A stretch of DNA of 40,903 nt from contig JAHDWN010000051.1 of assembly GCA_023382675.1 (NCBI GenBank), positions 1-40,903 of the forward strand, in the 5' to 3' direction. The stretch comes from Anaerolineae bacterium (GTDB taxonomy: Bacteria > Chloroflexota > Anaerolineae > Aggregatilineales > Phototrophicaceae). The notes beneath the pieces were generated by a model, which was not told where the DNA came from, did no database searches, and saw only the letters and a list, made by a program, of their open reading frames with translations. Position numbers and translations under genes: made by a program. Within the stretch, counting starts at the first letter, position 1; each line of letters begins with the position of its first letter. Below are positions 1 through 8,639 of this stretch, piece after piece.

Positions 1-498
1 CTGTATGACCAGTTGTTTTGCGGCAATCTGCCCGCGCGCCGCCTGCTGCTGTGGAATGCTCCGTCGGATCGGCAGGTGGCGACCATCTACAAGGTGGAGA
101 ATGCATCTGGCGTGCCGCTGACAGAGGGCATCGTCCGTTCCTATCAGGCTGATCTATTCGTCGGCAGCGATTTCATCGAGTTCACGCCGGTCGGCAGCGA
201 GGGCAGCGTGACCGTGGGCGGCTTGCAGGACGTGCGCGTCGACCGCGTCGAGACGGTCACGTATCACGACGAGTGGCCGAGCGATCAGGACACGCTGCAC
301 GAGATCACGCTGACAATGAGCAGCTTCAGCACGGACGCCATCGCTCTCGAAGTCGTTGACTTCTACCCGCCAGGGGCGAGCAAATTCGAGTTTTCGGCAG
401 TGCCGGAGTTCGAGCCGGGCAACTTGCTGCGCTGGCAGGTGAATGTACCGGCGGGCGAGACGGTCGAGATCGTATATTCATTCCGCGCTCCGTCGTAA
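1..498 (+). CDS. C-terminal part of a DUF4139-like protein (5' truncated by window edge)
   Basis: The frame is open from base 1 (ctg tat gac cag) to the TAA at 496-498, so only the last 165 codons are visible and the real start lies outside the window. The visible part is beta-rich with no membrane segment. Its last ~80 residues (VTVGGLQDVRVDRVETVTY..., then FEPGNLLRWQVNVPAGETV and a short end) have the rhythm of the C-terminal beta-sandwich of DUF4139 proteins, which commonly end in a RWxVxVPAGE-type strand. Function is unknown for that group. An internal TTG at position 13 could be called as a start but has no ribosome binding site and is not needed. The family call is recognition by eye only. 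Confidence 0.55.
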   Translation: MYDQLFCGNLPARRLLLWNAPSDRQVATIYKVENASGVPLTEGIVRSYQADLFVGSDFIEFTPVGSEGSVTVGGLQDVRVDRVETVTYHDEWPSDQDTLHEITLTMSSFSTDAIALEVVDFYPPGASKFEFSAVPEFEPGNLLRWQVNVPAGETVEIVYSFRAPS

Positions 499-523
499 GC
501 CGTCGTTTGCCAGAGCGTCGACC

Positions 524-546
524 GCCAGTGGCTCGAAGCCACTGGC
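524..546 (+). terminator. perfect stem-loop after the first gene
   Basis: GCCAGTGGCT and AGCCACTGGC form a perfect 10-bp stem with a 3-nt loop, 25 bases downstream of the TAA at 498. There is no U-tract on either strand, so it is a weak candidate for an intrinsic terminator; it may act with Rho or protect the 3' end of the mRNA. The rest of 547-763 shows no convincing gene. Confidence 0.35.
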
Positions 547-763
547 TGACTATGCAAAGCCCGCTGGAAGCAGGCTGCCAGAATGCACGCATCGCCGACC
601 GGCACCTCCAGGGGGCGTCCTGCGGGCCCAGCCCGACCGTAACGCTTCGCGTGCGTTCCTACGGCGGTGGGTTGGCGCTATCGTCTGCTTGTGATCCGCG
701 CGTGACCGACATATCATTGCTGGCAGCACTTACCGGCATCGATCAACACGCGATTGTTTCCAC

Positions 764-3166
764 ATGCGTCTCACCGTTCTCAATCATCTCCAGCCGGTCG
801 AAGCGGCAACCGGCGATCCCGCGCTCTGCTTTCGCGGCGCGCGCGGCGAAGACTTTCGCCTGGCCGTGCTCGATCACGATCTGATCCGCGTGCAGCATCA
901 CCCGGAGGGTAGGCTGCGGCTGGATCGCACCTGGCTGGTGGCGGGCAAAGACGGCGCGTTCCCGCTGGAGGGCAGAGCACGCGATGACGTGTCCTGCTTC
1001 GCCTGCCCGCCGTACACGTTGCTGCGCGATGCGCACGTCTGGCAGATCGAGACGGACGCCCTGCGCATCGACCTGCATCTACAGGATGGGCAGATCGAAT
1101 GGTATGGCCGCGATGGGGTGCGCTTCGCCGGCGATCTGCGCCAGCGCGCCTACGCCTACGACCGGGGCGGGCGCGCGATCTTCCACTATCAGGAGCGGCT
1201 GGCGGACGAGCATTACTTCGGCTTCGGTGAACGGGCGGGGGTGCTCGATAAGCGCGGGATGCGCCTGGAGATGCGCAACCTGGATGCGCTCGGCTACAAC
1301 GCCGAAACGAGCGATCCTCTGTATAAACACGTACCGTTCTACATCACCTACATCCCCGATCTTCAGCTTGCCTACGGCCTGTTTTACGACAATCTGGCGA
1401 CGACCGTCTTCGATCTCGGCAAGGAGATCGATGCGTTCTGGGGCTTCTACCGGTCGATGATGGCGCACGATGGCGACCTGGATTACTACATGATCTACGG
1501 CCCCAGCATCGAAGCGGTGATCGAGAAATACACCTGGCTCACGGGCAGACCGGCGCTGCTGCCGCGCTGGGCCTTCGGCTACCTGGGATCGACGATGAAG
1601 TACACCGAGGCTGCCGACGCGCAGGCACAGCTCAAACGTTTCGTCGAACTGTGCGACGAACACGACATACCGTGCGATCTGTTCCATCTGTCGTCCGGCT
1701 ACACGACCGACAGCCAAGGGCGGCGCAACGTCTTCACCTGGAATCGTGAGCGTGTGCCCGATCCACAGGCGATGGCGCAGACCTTCCGCGACGCGGGCAT
1801 CCGCCTGGCCGCCAACATCAAGCCGTATCTGCTGACGACGCATCCGCAGTATGACCAGGTGCGCACTGCGGGTGGTTTCATTCGTGACGCAGACAGCGAC
1901 GCGCCCGCGCTCAGCCGCTTCTGGGCGGGTGGCCCGTTCGAAAGCGGCGAAGGTTCATACATCGATTTCACCAGCGCGGCGGGCTTCAACTGGTGGAAGC
2001 AGCAGGTCAAAATGGCGCTGTTCGACTATGGCATCAGCGCCGCCTGGAACGATAACAACGAGTTCGAAGTCTGGGATGACGAGGCCATCTGCGCAGGGCA
2101 CGGCGATCCACTGCGGATCGGGCTGGCGCGCCCGCTGCAAACGCTGCTGATGGCGCGTGCATCCTACGAAGCCACGCAGGAACACGCGCCGAACCTGCGC
2201 CCGTTCGTCCTGTCGCGCTCCGGTTGTTCGGGCATTCAGCGCTATGTGCAAACGTGGTCGGGCGATAACGAAACCTCGTGGCACACCCTGCGCTACAATC
2301 TGCCGATGGGGCTGGGTATGTCGCTGTCGGGCATTCCGAACACAGGCCATGACGTGGGCGGCTTCTTCGGCCCCGCGCCCGATCCTGAGCTGTTCGTGCG
2401 CTGGGTGCAGTGCGGCATCTTTCACCCGCGCTTCACGATTCACTCGTGGAACACCGACGGCACGGTCAACGAGCCATGGATGTATCCCGACGTGCTGCCG
2501 CTCATCCGCGATTTGTTCCGCTTCCGCTACCGGCTGCTGCCGTATCTGTACACGCTCATGTTCGAGGCGCACCAGACCGGCCACCCGATCATCCGCCCGC
2601 TCGTCTATCACTTCCCGGATGATCCGCGCTGCCGGACAGAGTCGTTCACATTCCTGCTCGGTTCGCATCTGCTGGTCGCGCCGGTGCTTGAGCCAGGGGC
2701 GACCACGCGCCGGGTCTATCTGCCTGCGGGGACGTGGTGGTGCGATTTCTACAGCGGCGAATGGCACGAAGGCGGGCGCGAGATCGAGGCTGCCGCGCCG
2801 CTCGACCGGATACCGCTGTTCGTGGCCGATGGCGGCATGATTCCGATGGGCGGGCTGATGCGCTACGTCGGCGAGCAGCCGGACGATCAGCGTGATATCT
2901 ACGCCTTCGTGCGCAACGGCGCGGCCTTTACGCTGATCGAAGACGACGGCGTCAGCCTCGATTATCAGCGCGGCGGCTACACGGAAGTCCGCCTGACTGT
3001 GCAGCTCGAAGATGGGCAGTGGACGGCGCGCGCCGAACGCGCTCATTCCGGCTACGACCTGCCGTATACAGACGTGACGTTCGTCATCGCGGCGGGGGAG
3101 TCGGCGGCTGTCACAGGCGGTACTGAGCGCGATGGGCGCTGGCACGTGCGGGTGCGGGTGACATGA
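764..3166 (+). CDS. glycoside hydrolase family 31 (alpha-glucosidase-like)
   Basis: This is an 800-residue cytoplasmic enzyme with no signal peptide. The usual GH31 order is visible: an N-terminal beta-sandwich (to ~residue 250, with FGFGERAG), a (beta/alpha)8 catalytic barrel from ~residue 260, and C-terminal beta domains. The nucleophile is Asp430 in WNDNNE, and the acid/base is Asp501 in WSGDNETSW. GH31 enzymes hydrolyse alpha-glycosides with retention. The motifs GHDVGGFFGPAP and FHPRFTIHSWN place it in the alpha-glucosidase/xylosidase-like part of the family. The exact substrate cannot be read: NDNNE differs from the common DMNE, and the Arg/Trp pair that marks YihQ-type sulfoquinovosidases is absent from the GRRNVFTWN segment. 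The ATG at 764 has no clear Shine-Dalgarno. Its last four bases overlap the next gene. Confidence 0.9.
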   Translation: MRLTVLNHLQPVEAATGDPALCFRGARGEDFRLAVLDHDLIRVQHHPEGRLRLDRTWLVAGKDGAFPLEGRARDDVSCFACPPYTLLRDAHVWQIETDALRIDLHLQDGQIEWYGRDGVRFAGDLRQRAYAYDRGGRAIFHYQERLADEHYFGFGERAGVLDKRGMRLEMRNLDALGYNAETSDPLYKHVPFYITYIPDLQLAYGLFYDNLATTVFDLGKEIDAFWGFYRSMMAHDGDLDYYMIYGPSIEAVIEKYTWLTGRPALLPRWAFGYLGSTMKYTEAADAQAQLKRFVELCDEHDIPCDLFHLSSGYTTDSQGRRNVFTWNRERVPDPQAMAQTFRDAGIRLAANIKPYLLTTHPQYDQVRTAGGFIRDADSDAPALSRFWAGGPFESGEGSYIDFTSAAGFNWWKQQVKMALFDYGISAAWNDNNEFEVWDDEAICAGHGDPLRIGLARPLQTLLMARASYEATQEHAPNLRPFVLSRSGCSGIQRYVQTWSGDNETSWHTLRYNLPMGLGMSLSGIPNTGHDVGGFFGPAPDPELFVRWVQCGIFHPRFTIHSWNTDGTVNEPWMYPDVLPLIRDLFRFRYRLLPYLYTLMFEAHQTGHPIIRPLVYHFPDDPRCRTESFTFLLGSHLLVAPVLEPGATTRRVYLPAGTWWCDFYSGEWHEGGREIEAAAPLDRIPLFVADGGMIPMGGLMRYVGEQPDDQRDIYAFVRNGAAFTLIEDDGVSLDYQRGGYTEVRLTVQLEDGQWTARAERAHSGYDLPYTDVTFVIAAGESAAVTGGTERDGRWHVRVRVT

Positions 3167-3882
3167 GCACGGAATTGATCCTGGTAGGGGTGGTCGTCTT
3201 CTTCGCCATCCTGACGCAGGCGATCTCCGGTTCCGGGCTGGCGCTGATCGCCATGCCTCTGCTCGTGCCCGTGCTGGGGCCGCTGAATGCTGCCGCGCTG
3301 GTATCGCTGATCGCGGTGACAACGCAGCTCGTCATGCTGGCGCGTTACCATCGGGCGCTGCGCGTGGGTGGGCTGTGGCGGCTGATGCTCGGCTCGCTGG
3401 CTGGCATCCCCATCGGCGTTATCGCGCTGGCGCAGCTTGACAGCCGGGTGATCCTGACCGTCCTTGGCGTCCTGCTGGTGGGCTATGCGCTCTACAGCCT
3501 ATTCGCGCCGCCGCTGCCGCAGATTCATAATCGCAACTGGGGCTTCGGCTTCGGTTTTGTGTCCGGGCTGCTCGGCGGGGCGTACAACACCGGGGGCCCG
3601 CCGTATGTCATCTATGGCGTGACGCAGCGCTGGGAAGCGCCGGCCTTCAAAGCCAACCTGCAAGTGCTACTGATGGTCAACAGCGTCACCGTTGTCATCG
3701 CGCACCTCGTCGCCGGGCATTTCACCACGCCCGTCCTGGAAAACTACGCGATTGCTTTCCCGATGATCCTGGCCGGGGCATTCACCGGCTTCTGGCTGGA
3801 TCGCTATATCGACGAGGCGCGCTTCCGCAAGATCGTGCTCGTGCTGCTGCTGATCATCGGCGCGAAGATGCTGCTGTCATGA
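3163..3882 (+). CDS. TauE/SafE family anion exporter
   Basis: This is a 239-residue integral membrane protein with 7-8 predicted hydrophobic segments in two related halves, typical of TauE/SafE. The duplicated signature is seen as GSGLALIAMPLLVP near residue 23 and GLLGGAYNTGGPP near residue 125. Family members export sulfite, sulfoacetate or other small organic anions; several have unknown substrates. The start ATG overlaps the stop of the GH31 gene by 4 bases (ATGA), so the two are probably translationally coupled. This suggests, but does not prove, that the exporter handles a by-product of the glycoside degraded by its partner. It converges on the minus-strand gene ending at 3913. Confidence 0.88.
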   Translation: MSTELILVGVVVFFAILTQAISGSGLALIAMPLLVPVLGPLNAAALVSLIAVTTQLVMLARYHRALRVGGLWRLMLGSLAGIPIGVIALAQLDSRVILTVLGVLLVGYALYSLFAPPLPQIHNRNWGFGFGFVSGLLGGAYNTGGPPYVIYGVTQRWEAPAFKANLQVLLMVNSVTVVIAHLVAGHFTTPVLENYAIAFPMILAGAFTGFWLDRYIDEARFRKIVLVLLLIIGAKMLLS

Positions 3883-3912
3883 GGGTATCAACGCACTGAC
3901 CCGCCTATGCCT

Positions 3913-5472
3913 TCAGTTGTACACCCAACGAATGCTGCTCAGCGGGCATGGCAAGAAGCTTTTCAGAACCGACTTGCAGGCGCACACAGCGACATCCGTG
4001 AAATCACCGGCTTCGACGCCGCCTTGACACGACGGAGCGCTTTCGCCATCCAATCGAAGACATGCGTTACGCCTCTTCCCTGCTGACCCATGCCAGATGA
4101 GATTGACGAGCCGCTGCCCGATATAGTACTCCTCGAACGAGGTTTTCAGCAGCCGGACGTATTCGGCCTCACTAAACTTTCGCCCTCTAAGCTGGTTCGC
4201 GAGCTTGATGGCTTTGAACTTCCAATCCTTCTTGATAAATGCTTCCGGGCTTCGTTCCGCCAGTTCGCTGAACATGAATGATCTCTGCCCGCTCGTGTTG
4301 ACGAACGGGAATGGATGGACAGCCTGCATCATATTCAGATAGAGGATGCCCGCCGGTCCCTGCCCAGACGTGTCTTTGGGCGTGAGGGGTGGGAAATCTT
4401 GAAACGGATAAGCACAGTACGACGGCGAGCTTTGCCTGATGGATAATCCGCGCAGCATCACCGCCCCCAACCCCAAAAGCTGGAGCGGCTTCTGCGGAGT
4501 TTCATCTGTCACGAAGTCCAGCACGCGATTGGTTACCATCTGCCACGGCGTTTTCCACCCCAGTTTTCTACAGAGGCTTTCTACATACTCGCGATACCAG
4601 GAGTGGAAGCGCAGGAAATCTTTTGGAAACGCCATGCTCTTTGCTGCCTCCAGGCATTGGAGGTATCGAAAACCCGGCGAGCGCTCAAGCGGTGGCGCGA
4701 TGGCTTCCGTCTCAACCGGCGTGAAGAGCGCCAGATCACACAGGATCAGGTTGATGTGTGACGGAATACCCGCTTTTGCACCCAGATCGATGACGCTGTA
4801 GTAGCGCGGATCGGCCTCGCGCAGGTTCTCCCATGCCGCCAACGCGTCATCCACGTGCTGGCTGCTGCTCCCCGAGAGATGATCAAAGAGCTTTCTTCTG
4901 CCCAGGTACTCCAGTTCGATCAAAGAGGCAGCACCCTCCATGATCGCCCGCGCGCCCAGGCCGATTGCTGTCGTGGATGTGACATCAGGTTTAATGAAGG
5001 GACAGATCTTGTTGGGCGATGCGACTCGCTGACCGCGATAGATGATCGCGTTCGCAGCCAGGTCCGGTTCGCAATCGCCCATCAACACACCGATAGTTTC
5101 TTCTCGTTTGAAGAGCGCCTCATAGCCTTCATCGATCAAGGCTTTGACTTGCCTGTTGGAAGTACGATTACGCCATGCCAGCAGGGGAAACTCAAGAGTC
5201 GGCACCACGTCTAGCAGCTTGGTGAGGTATTCCCAGGTGAACAATGCCCGGTCAAATTCCCACAAGAACAAGTTCAGGCCGAACGTCGTGCTGGTGAACT
5301 GTAAAAAGTGTTGGTATTCGTGCCACAGCGTTCGGTTGACCCGAATCCCTTCTACGGAGCGCGTTTCTAAAAGGGCATCTTCGGGAAAAGCGAAATAGGT
5401 CAGAAAAGTAATGGGTGTGAATTGACCACTTCCCTGAGCATCGCCCAGCGAAGAGAAATCAAGATTCTCCAC
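3913..5472 (-). CDS. uncharacterised HEXXH-motif protein, putative gluzincin-type metallopeptidase
   Basis: This 519-residue protein matches no family I recognise. It starts at a GTG with a strong AGGAGG site 6 bases upstream, so the gene is real. Residues 50-60 read WHEYQHFLQFT, a zinc-peptidase HEXXH motif (His51, Glu52, His55) in a helix. At 179-188 the sequence EGAASLIELE resembles the EGxA helix that gives the third zinc ligand (Glu179) in gluzincins. There is no signal peptide or clear membrane segment, so action in the cytoplasm is likely. The last ~55 residues are Cys-rich (CLRLDG, SCQGG, VCACK) and unlike the rest; a frameshift near 4080 or a metal-binding tail are both possible. The gene is visibly less GC-rich than its neighbours. 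Peptidase activity is inferred only from the motifs. Confidence 0.75.
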   Translation of the reverse strand: MENLDFSSLGDAQGSGQFTPITFLTYFAFPEDALLETRSVEGIRVNRTLWHEYQHFLQFTSTTFGLNLFLWEFDRALFTWEYLTKLLDVVPTLEFPLLAWRNRTSNRQVKALIDEGYEALFKREETIGVLMGDCEPDLAANAIIYRGQRVASPNKICPFIKPDVTSTTAIGLGARAIMEGAASLIELEYLGRRKLFDHLSGSSSQHVDDALAAWENLREADPRYYSVIDLGAKAGIPSHINLILCDLALFTPVETEAIAPPLERSPGFRYLQCLEAAKSMAFPKDFLRFHSWYREYVESLCRKLGWKTPWQMVTNRVLDFVTDETPQKPLQLLGLGAVMLRGLSIRQSSPSYCAYPFQDFPPLTPKDTSGQGPAGILYLNMMQAVHPFPFVNTSGQRSFMFSELAERSPEAFIKKDWKFKAIKLANQLRGRKFSEAEYVRLLKTSFEEYYIGQRLVNLIWHGSAGKRRNACLRLDGESAPSCQGGVEAGDFTDVAVCACKSVLKSFLPCPLSSIRWVYN

Positions 5473-5567
5473 AAGAATCCTCCTGATGCAGGGACTTGTC
5501 GCGCGGGCACTCTTGAGTTATCAGAGTCCGTGACCTGATCAAGCGTGTCTGCTAAAGATGATCAGAA

Positions 5568-5936
5568 TCAATCAGAACAATGGCAAAACGCGCGAACCCC
5601 GATCTTGACCACTAGCACCGCGATCACAAACGCAGGAATGCCGCCAAGCGATTGCGCGGTCAGGGCGTCAACAATGGCAGCAACCAGTGTTACGGGGTCT
5701 TCCAAGCCGGGGTCGTCGATCTTTTCGCAGAGATGCCAGCGCTGGCACAGCAGCGCCCGCAGTTCATCCTGAATGCCGTGAAATTCCTCCTTGCCCGTGT
5801 CCACTTGACCCTCGGGCGAAAAAAGGGTTCCCCGGTATTCGGGCAAATAGGCGGGGATCGCCGCGTAAAGCTCGTCCTCTCGCATTGCGAGCAGATGTTC
5901 GATCTGCTCGCGGTCACTTTTTGTAAGGTCGGTCAC
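5568..5936 (-). CDS. small unknown protein with hydrophobic C-terminus
   Basis: This protein of about 122 residues was not recognised. I chose the GTG at 5936 because GAAAGG lies 8 bases upstream; an in-frame ATG at 5966 gives 10 more residues but has no ribosome binding site. The N-terminal ~75 residues are charged and probably helical (KSDREQIEHLLAMREDELYAA). After DDPGLEDP comes a hydrophobic stretch, LVAAIVDALTAQSLGGIPAFVIAVLVVKIGVRAFC, written here in two parts: LVAAIVDALTAQSLGG and IPAFVIAVLVVKIGVRAFC. It could be one or two membrane or helix-hairpin segments ending near a CxC. It lies 95 bases upstream of the HEXXH gene on the same strand, so the two may form a functional pair. No function is assigned. 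Confidence 0.6.
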   Translation of the reverse strand: MTDLTKSDREQIEHLLAMREDELYAAIPAYLPEYRGTLFSPEGQVDTGKEEFHGIQDELRALLCQRWHLCEKIDDPGLEDPVTLVAAIVDALTAQSLGGIPAFVIAVLVVKIGVRAFCHCSD

Positions 5937-5985
5937 ATTGACAGCCTTTCTGGGCGAAAGACCCATTACATGCGAACACGACAGC

Positions 5986-7416
5986 CTACGCTGAGAACTC
6001 CTTGTCGCGCGCGAACTGCGGCAGGTATTCGGCGAAGTCGCGCAGCAGGTCGTTCAGGATGGCGCGGGCGGTGTCGATGTCGGTGATCATCGGGTCGAGC
6101 AGCAGCGCTTGCAGCGCCAGGTCGCGGTCGCCCGTCGCTGCCGCTTCAACCACCAACTGGCTGCGTGCCAGTTCGCGGCGGCAGAGTTCGGCGATGCCCT
6201 CCGGCAGGGGCGGGAAGCCCAGCCCCTGGATGCCCGCGCCGGAGATGATGCCCGGCACCTCGACAATCGCGTCTGCGGGCAGGTTCGGGATCAGGCCGCC
6301 GTTGTTGGGGATGTTCAATTGGTGGCTGTAGTAGTTGTCGTTGTAGATCATCGCTGCCATGATCTCTGGCACCGGCTCTTCCAGGATCGAGAAGCGGCGC
6401 AGGTTCTTGAGTTCATCGACTGACATGTCGCCATCGACAATCGCGTGGGCGATGCGCCAGCGCTCGGCGCGGCGGCGGCGGTTGCCTTCCCAGCTTTGCA
6501 GCCGCAGTTCGTATTTCTCCCACGGCCTGGTAATGGGGTCGCTGACGTAGGAAAGATACTCGCACATGTGGCTGTCGCCCGCCGTCGGCATCAGGCCGAA
6601 GATCTGGAACATCTCGCGCGAGAGTGGCTCGAAGTCCTTGCGATAGTGGTGGAGCCAGCGGTCGCGCAGCAGGGGATAGAGGTCTTCGCCGGTCTGCTTG
6701 TCACGGATGTCGTAGACCCACGAGAAATGGTTGATGCCCGCTGCTTTGATGTCCAGATGCTCCAGCGCCGCCATCGCCACCGGGAGAAAATTCGGCATGT
6801 TGTCCGCATCGGTGTGGACGTGGAAATGCTCCGGCACAGGAATGTCCCAGCGGTCGGCCAGGACCGCGCCGGCCATGGCGTAGCCCCACAGGAGTTGGTG
6901 GCACAGGCCGAGCACCTTGATCTTGGTGTAGCGGTGGATGGCATCCGACAGGCGGATGAGCGGGTTGGTCAGGTTGAAATACCAGGCATCCGGGCACAGC
7001 CGTTCCATGTCGCGCGCGATGTCGACGATCACGGGCAGATTGCGCGCGGTGTGCGAGAACGCGCCGGGGCCGCCGTTCTCAGCGTAGGGCTGGCGTACGC
7101 CATGGCGCAGCGGGATCTGCCAATCCATCTCCCAGACGGTTTCGCGCGGCCCAACCTGGATCGACACGATGACGAAATCCGCGCCCGGCAGCAGTTCCGT
7201 GCGCTCGGTCGAGCTGGTGATCGTCATCTCGGCGTCCCAGGCCTGATTCATTTTGTCCGCCAGCCGGTGCATGGTGCGCAGCCCATCGGCGTCGACATCG
7301 ACCAGCGCCAGCTCGGAACCGTGCAGGCGGGGCGACTGCATGATCCGCGCCAGAGCGCCCAACCCAAAGATCGCGCTGCCCGCACCGATCATGACGATTT
7401 TCGGTTTTTTGCCCAC
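5986..7416 (-). CDS. glycoside hydrolase family 4 (NAD+- and metal-dependent glycosidase)
   Basis: This is a 476-residue cytoplasmic protein of normal GH4 length. GH4 enzymes cleave alpha- or beta-glycosides, often phosphorylated or uronic, by NAD+-mediated oxidation at C3 followed by elimination. Visible motifs are the Rossmann GAGSAIFG (11-18), LTNPLIR (Asn151) for substrate binding, GLCHQ with the metal ligand Cys172, and GINHFSW with His230 as the second ligand. The start is a GTG with GAGG 5 bases upstream, 9 bases after the stop of the alpha/beta hydrolase gene, so they are co-transcribed. Substrates cannot be told apart by eye: alpha-galactosidase (MelA-like), alpha-glucuronidase and alpha-galacturonidase all fit. 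No PTS gene is nearby and the importer is ABC-type, so an unphosphorylated substrate is more likely. Confidence 0.9.
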   Translation of the reverse strand: MGKKPKIVMIGAGSAIFGLGALARIMQSPRLHGSELALVDVDADGLRTMHRLADKMNQAWDAEMTITSSTERTELLPGADFVIVSIQVGPRETVWEMDWQIPLRHGVRQPYAENGGPGAFSHTARNLPVIVDIARDMERLCPDAWYFNLTNPLIRLSDAIHRYTKIKVLGLCHQLLWGYAMAGAVLADRWDIPVPEHFHVHTDADNMPNFLPVAMAALEHLDIKAAGINHFSWVYDIRDKQTGEDLYPLLRDRWLHHYRKDFEPLSREMFQIFGLMPTAGDSHMCEYLSYVSDPITRPWEKYELRLQSWEGNRRRRAERWRIAHAIVDGDMSVDELKNLRRFSILEEPVPEIMAAMIYNDNYYSHQLNIPNNGGLIPNLPADAIVEVPGIISGAGIQGLGFPPLPEGIAELCRRELARSQLVVEAAATGDRDLALQALLLDPMITDIDTARAILNDLLRDFAEYLPQFARDKEFSA

Positions 7417-7425
7417 GATGGCCTC

Positions 7426-8409
7426 TTAGTCTTTCAGATGGTGGTTGAAGAATTCCAGCATACTCGCGAACATTGATGGTGTGTACTTGTGATCCAGTCC
7501 GGGCTGAATGGCGACCTCGAAACGGCTCTCCTGCCCATAGAGCGCGTAGATCGAGCGCGCAAAGGCTTCGATCTTGACGATGCCCGCCAGCGGCGACAGC
7601 GGATCAGCGCCACCGACCAGGATCGCCTGGGCGCGCGGGGCAGTCAGGGCGACGAGATGTTCCATGTCGATGCCGCTCTTGAGTGCTCCTGGCAGATAGT
7701 AGTAGATGCTGTGCAGATTATAGCGCCCGGTGGCCGCGAAATCGCGGTAACGGTTCATCTGCGCGACCGGGACGATGGCTCTTGGGCGGCCGTCGAGCGC
7801 GGCCAACCAGGTCGTGCGCGAGCCGCCGAGGCTCATGCCTGTCACGCCAACGCGCTCCGGATCGATTTCCGGTCGGGTCAGCAGATAATTGAGCGCCAGC
7901 AGATCGTCACGCACGATCCGGCCCCAGAGCGTCGATCCCTGCCACAGGAAGTGCTTGAACAGTGCCTGTTCGGTAGCCGCGCCCGTCTCCGCATCTCCGG
8001 CGGGGCCTTGGGTCTGCCGCTCGGCAAAGCAGTAAGCGTCAATCGCCAGCACGCCGTAGCCCGCCTTGACCAGCGCTGGGCCGGGCATGATGCCTTCGAT
8101 CAGCCAGTCCTGGAACAACTCGTTCTTGCCGAGTTCGTATTTGTGGCCGTGCTGATGATTGTAGAGGATGGCCGGGGCGGGCGATTTCAAATCTGGCGGC
8201 AGCAGCAGAAAGCCGTAGACGGTCGCACCTGCGCCGTTGTCGAAGGCGATGTGCTCGACGATACAGCCGTCACGCTCTCCTCGGTCGAGGATCTTCACCT
8301 GCGGGGTGATTATCGGCGGTAAGTCGCCGAGAAGCTGCCACAGCCGCGCACGCAGGTCGGCCCGGCCGGCTTCCCATTCCGCGCTTGTTGATGTCGTTAT
8401 GGTATCCAT
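7426..8409 (-). CDS. alpha/beta hydrolase (dienelactone hydrolase/acetyl esterase-like)
   Basis: This is a 327-residue protein. I set the start at the ATG at 8409 because AGAAGGAG lies just upstream; the open frame runs to 8577, but that extension encodes a low-complexity repeat. The alpha/beta hydrolase triad is visible: Ser193 in GMSLGG, Asp269 in GGADPL and His307 in GLDHKY. NHQHGH (85-90) is probably the oxyanion-hole loop. Such proteins include acetyl-xylan esterases and dienelactone hydrolases. In this cluster, next to GH4 and sugar transport genes, a sugar-ester deacylase is a reasonable inference. No signal peptide is seen, so it acts on an imported substrate. It ends 9 bases before the GH4 gene. 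Confidence 0.85.
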   Translation of the reverse strand: MDTITTSTSAEWEAGRADLRARLWQLLGDLPPIITPQVKILDRGERDGCIVEHIAFDNGAGATVYGFLLLPPDLKSPAPAILYNHQHGHKYELGKNELFQDWLIEGIMPGPALVKAGYGVLAIDAYCFAERQTQGPAGDAETGAATEQALFKHFLWQGSTLWGRIVRDDLLALNYLLTRPEIDPERVGVTGMSLGGSRTTWLAALDGRPRAIVPVAQMNRYRDFAATGRYNLHSIYYYLPGALKSGIDMEHLVALTAPRAQAILVGGADPLSPLAGIVKIEAFARSIYALYGQESRFEVAIQPGLDHKYTPSMFASMLEFFNHHLKD

Positions 8410-8423
8410 ATCTGCTCCTTCTG

Positions 8424-8512
8424 AAGATGATGAGGGGGAGTGATAAGGTGAGGTGACGAGGAATGAGGCGATGAGGCGGAAAGTGATGAGTGATGGGTAA
8501 TGAGTGATGAGG
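8424..8512. repeat. low-complexity GATGAG/GTGATG intergenic repeat, arm 1
   Basis: An imperfect array of short units such as tgatgag, gtgatg and taatgag fills the leader of the alpha/beta hydrolase gene. Its reverse complement appears at 8640-8708 (catcact, cattact, ctcatc), so the two arms flank about 130 bases of unique DNA and could fold into a long hairpin. Related tracts are at 17291-17370 and 29394-29419. Confidence 0.6.
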
Positions 8513-8639
8513 AAATCGCGCACATAGGAGATTGATCCATCGTCGGGCGAACACAGCAACCGTTGCAAGAATATCACTCACGATCTGGCAACGATGCCCT
8601 TCTGCGTATTTCGTCACTCGGACGCCATTCTTGGCGTCC

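Noticed and set aside
507-884. Plus-strand frame before the GH31 gene
   Set aside because: It overlaps the GH31 start in another frame and has no ribosome site or recognisable content.
764-3166. GH31 as a sulfoquinovosidase (YihQ-like)
   Set aside because: At the place of the YihQ Arg/Trp sulfonate contacts the sequence is GRRNVFTWN, without the spaced Arg and Trp.
1955-3322. 455-codon minus-strand open frame opposite the GH31 gene
   Set aside because: It runs against a clear GH31 and across the GH31-exporter junction, with no domain.
8410-8577. Longer start for the alpha/beta hydrolase
   Set aside because: The extension is translated low-complexity repeat, and a strong Shine-Dalgarno precedes 8409.
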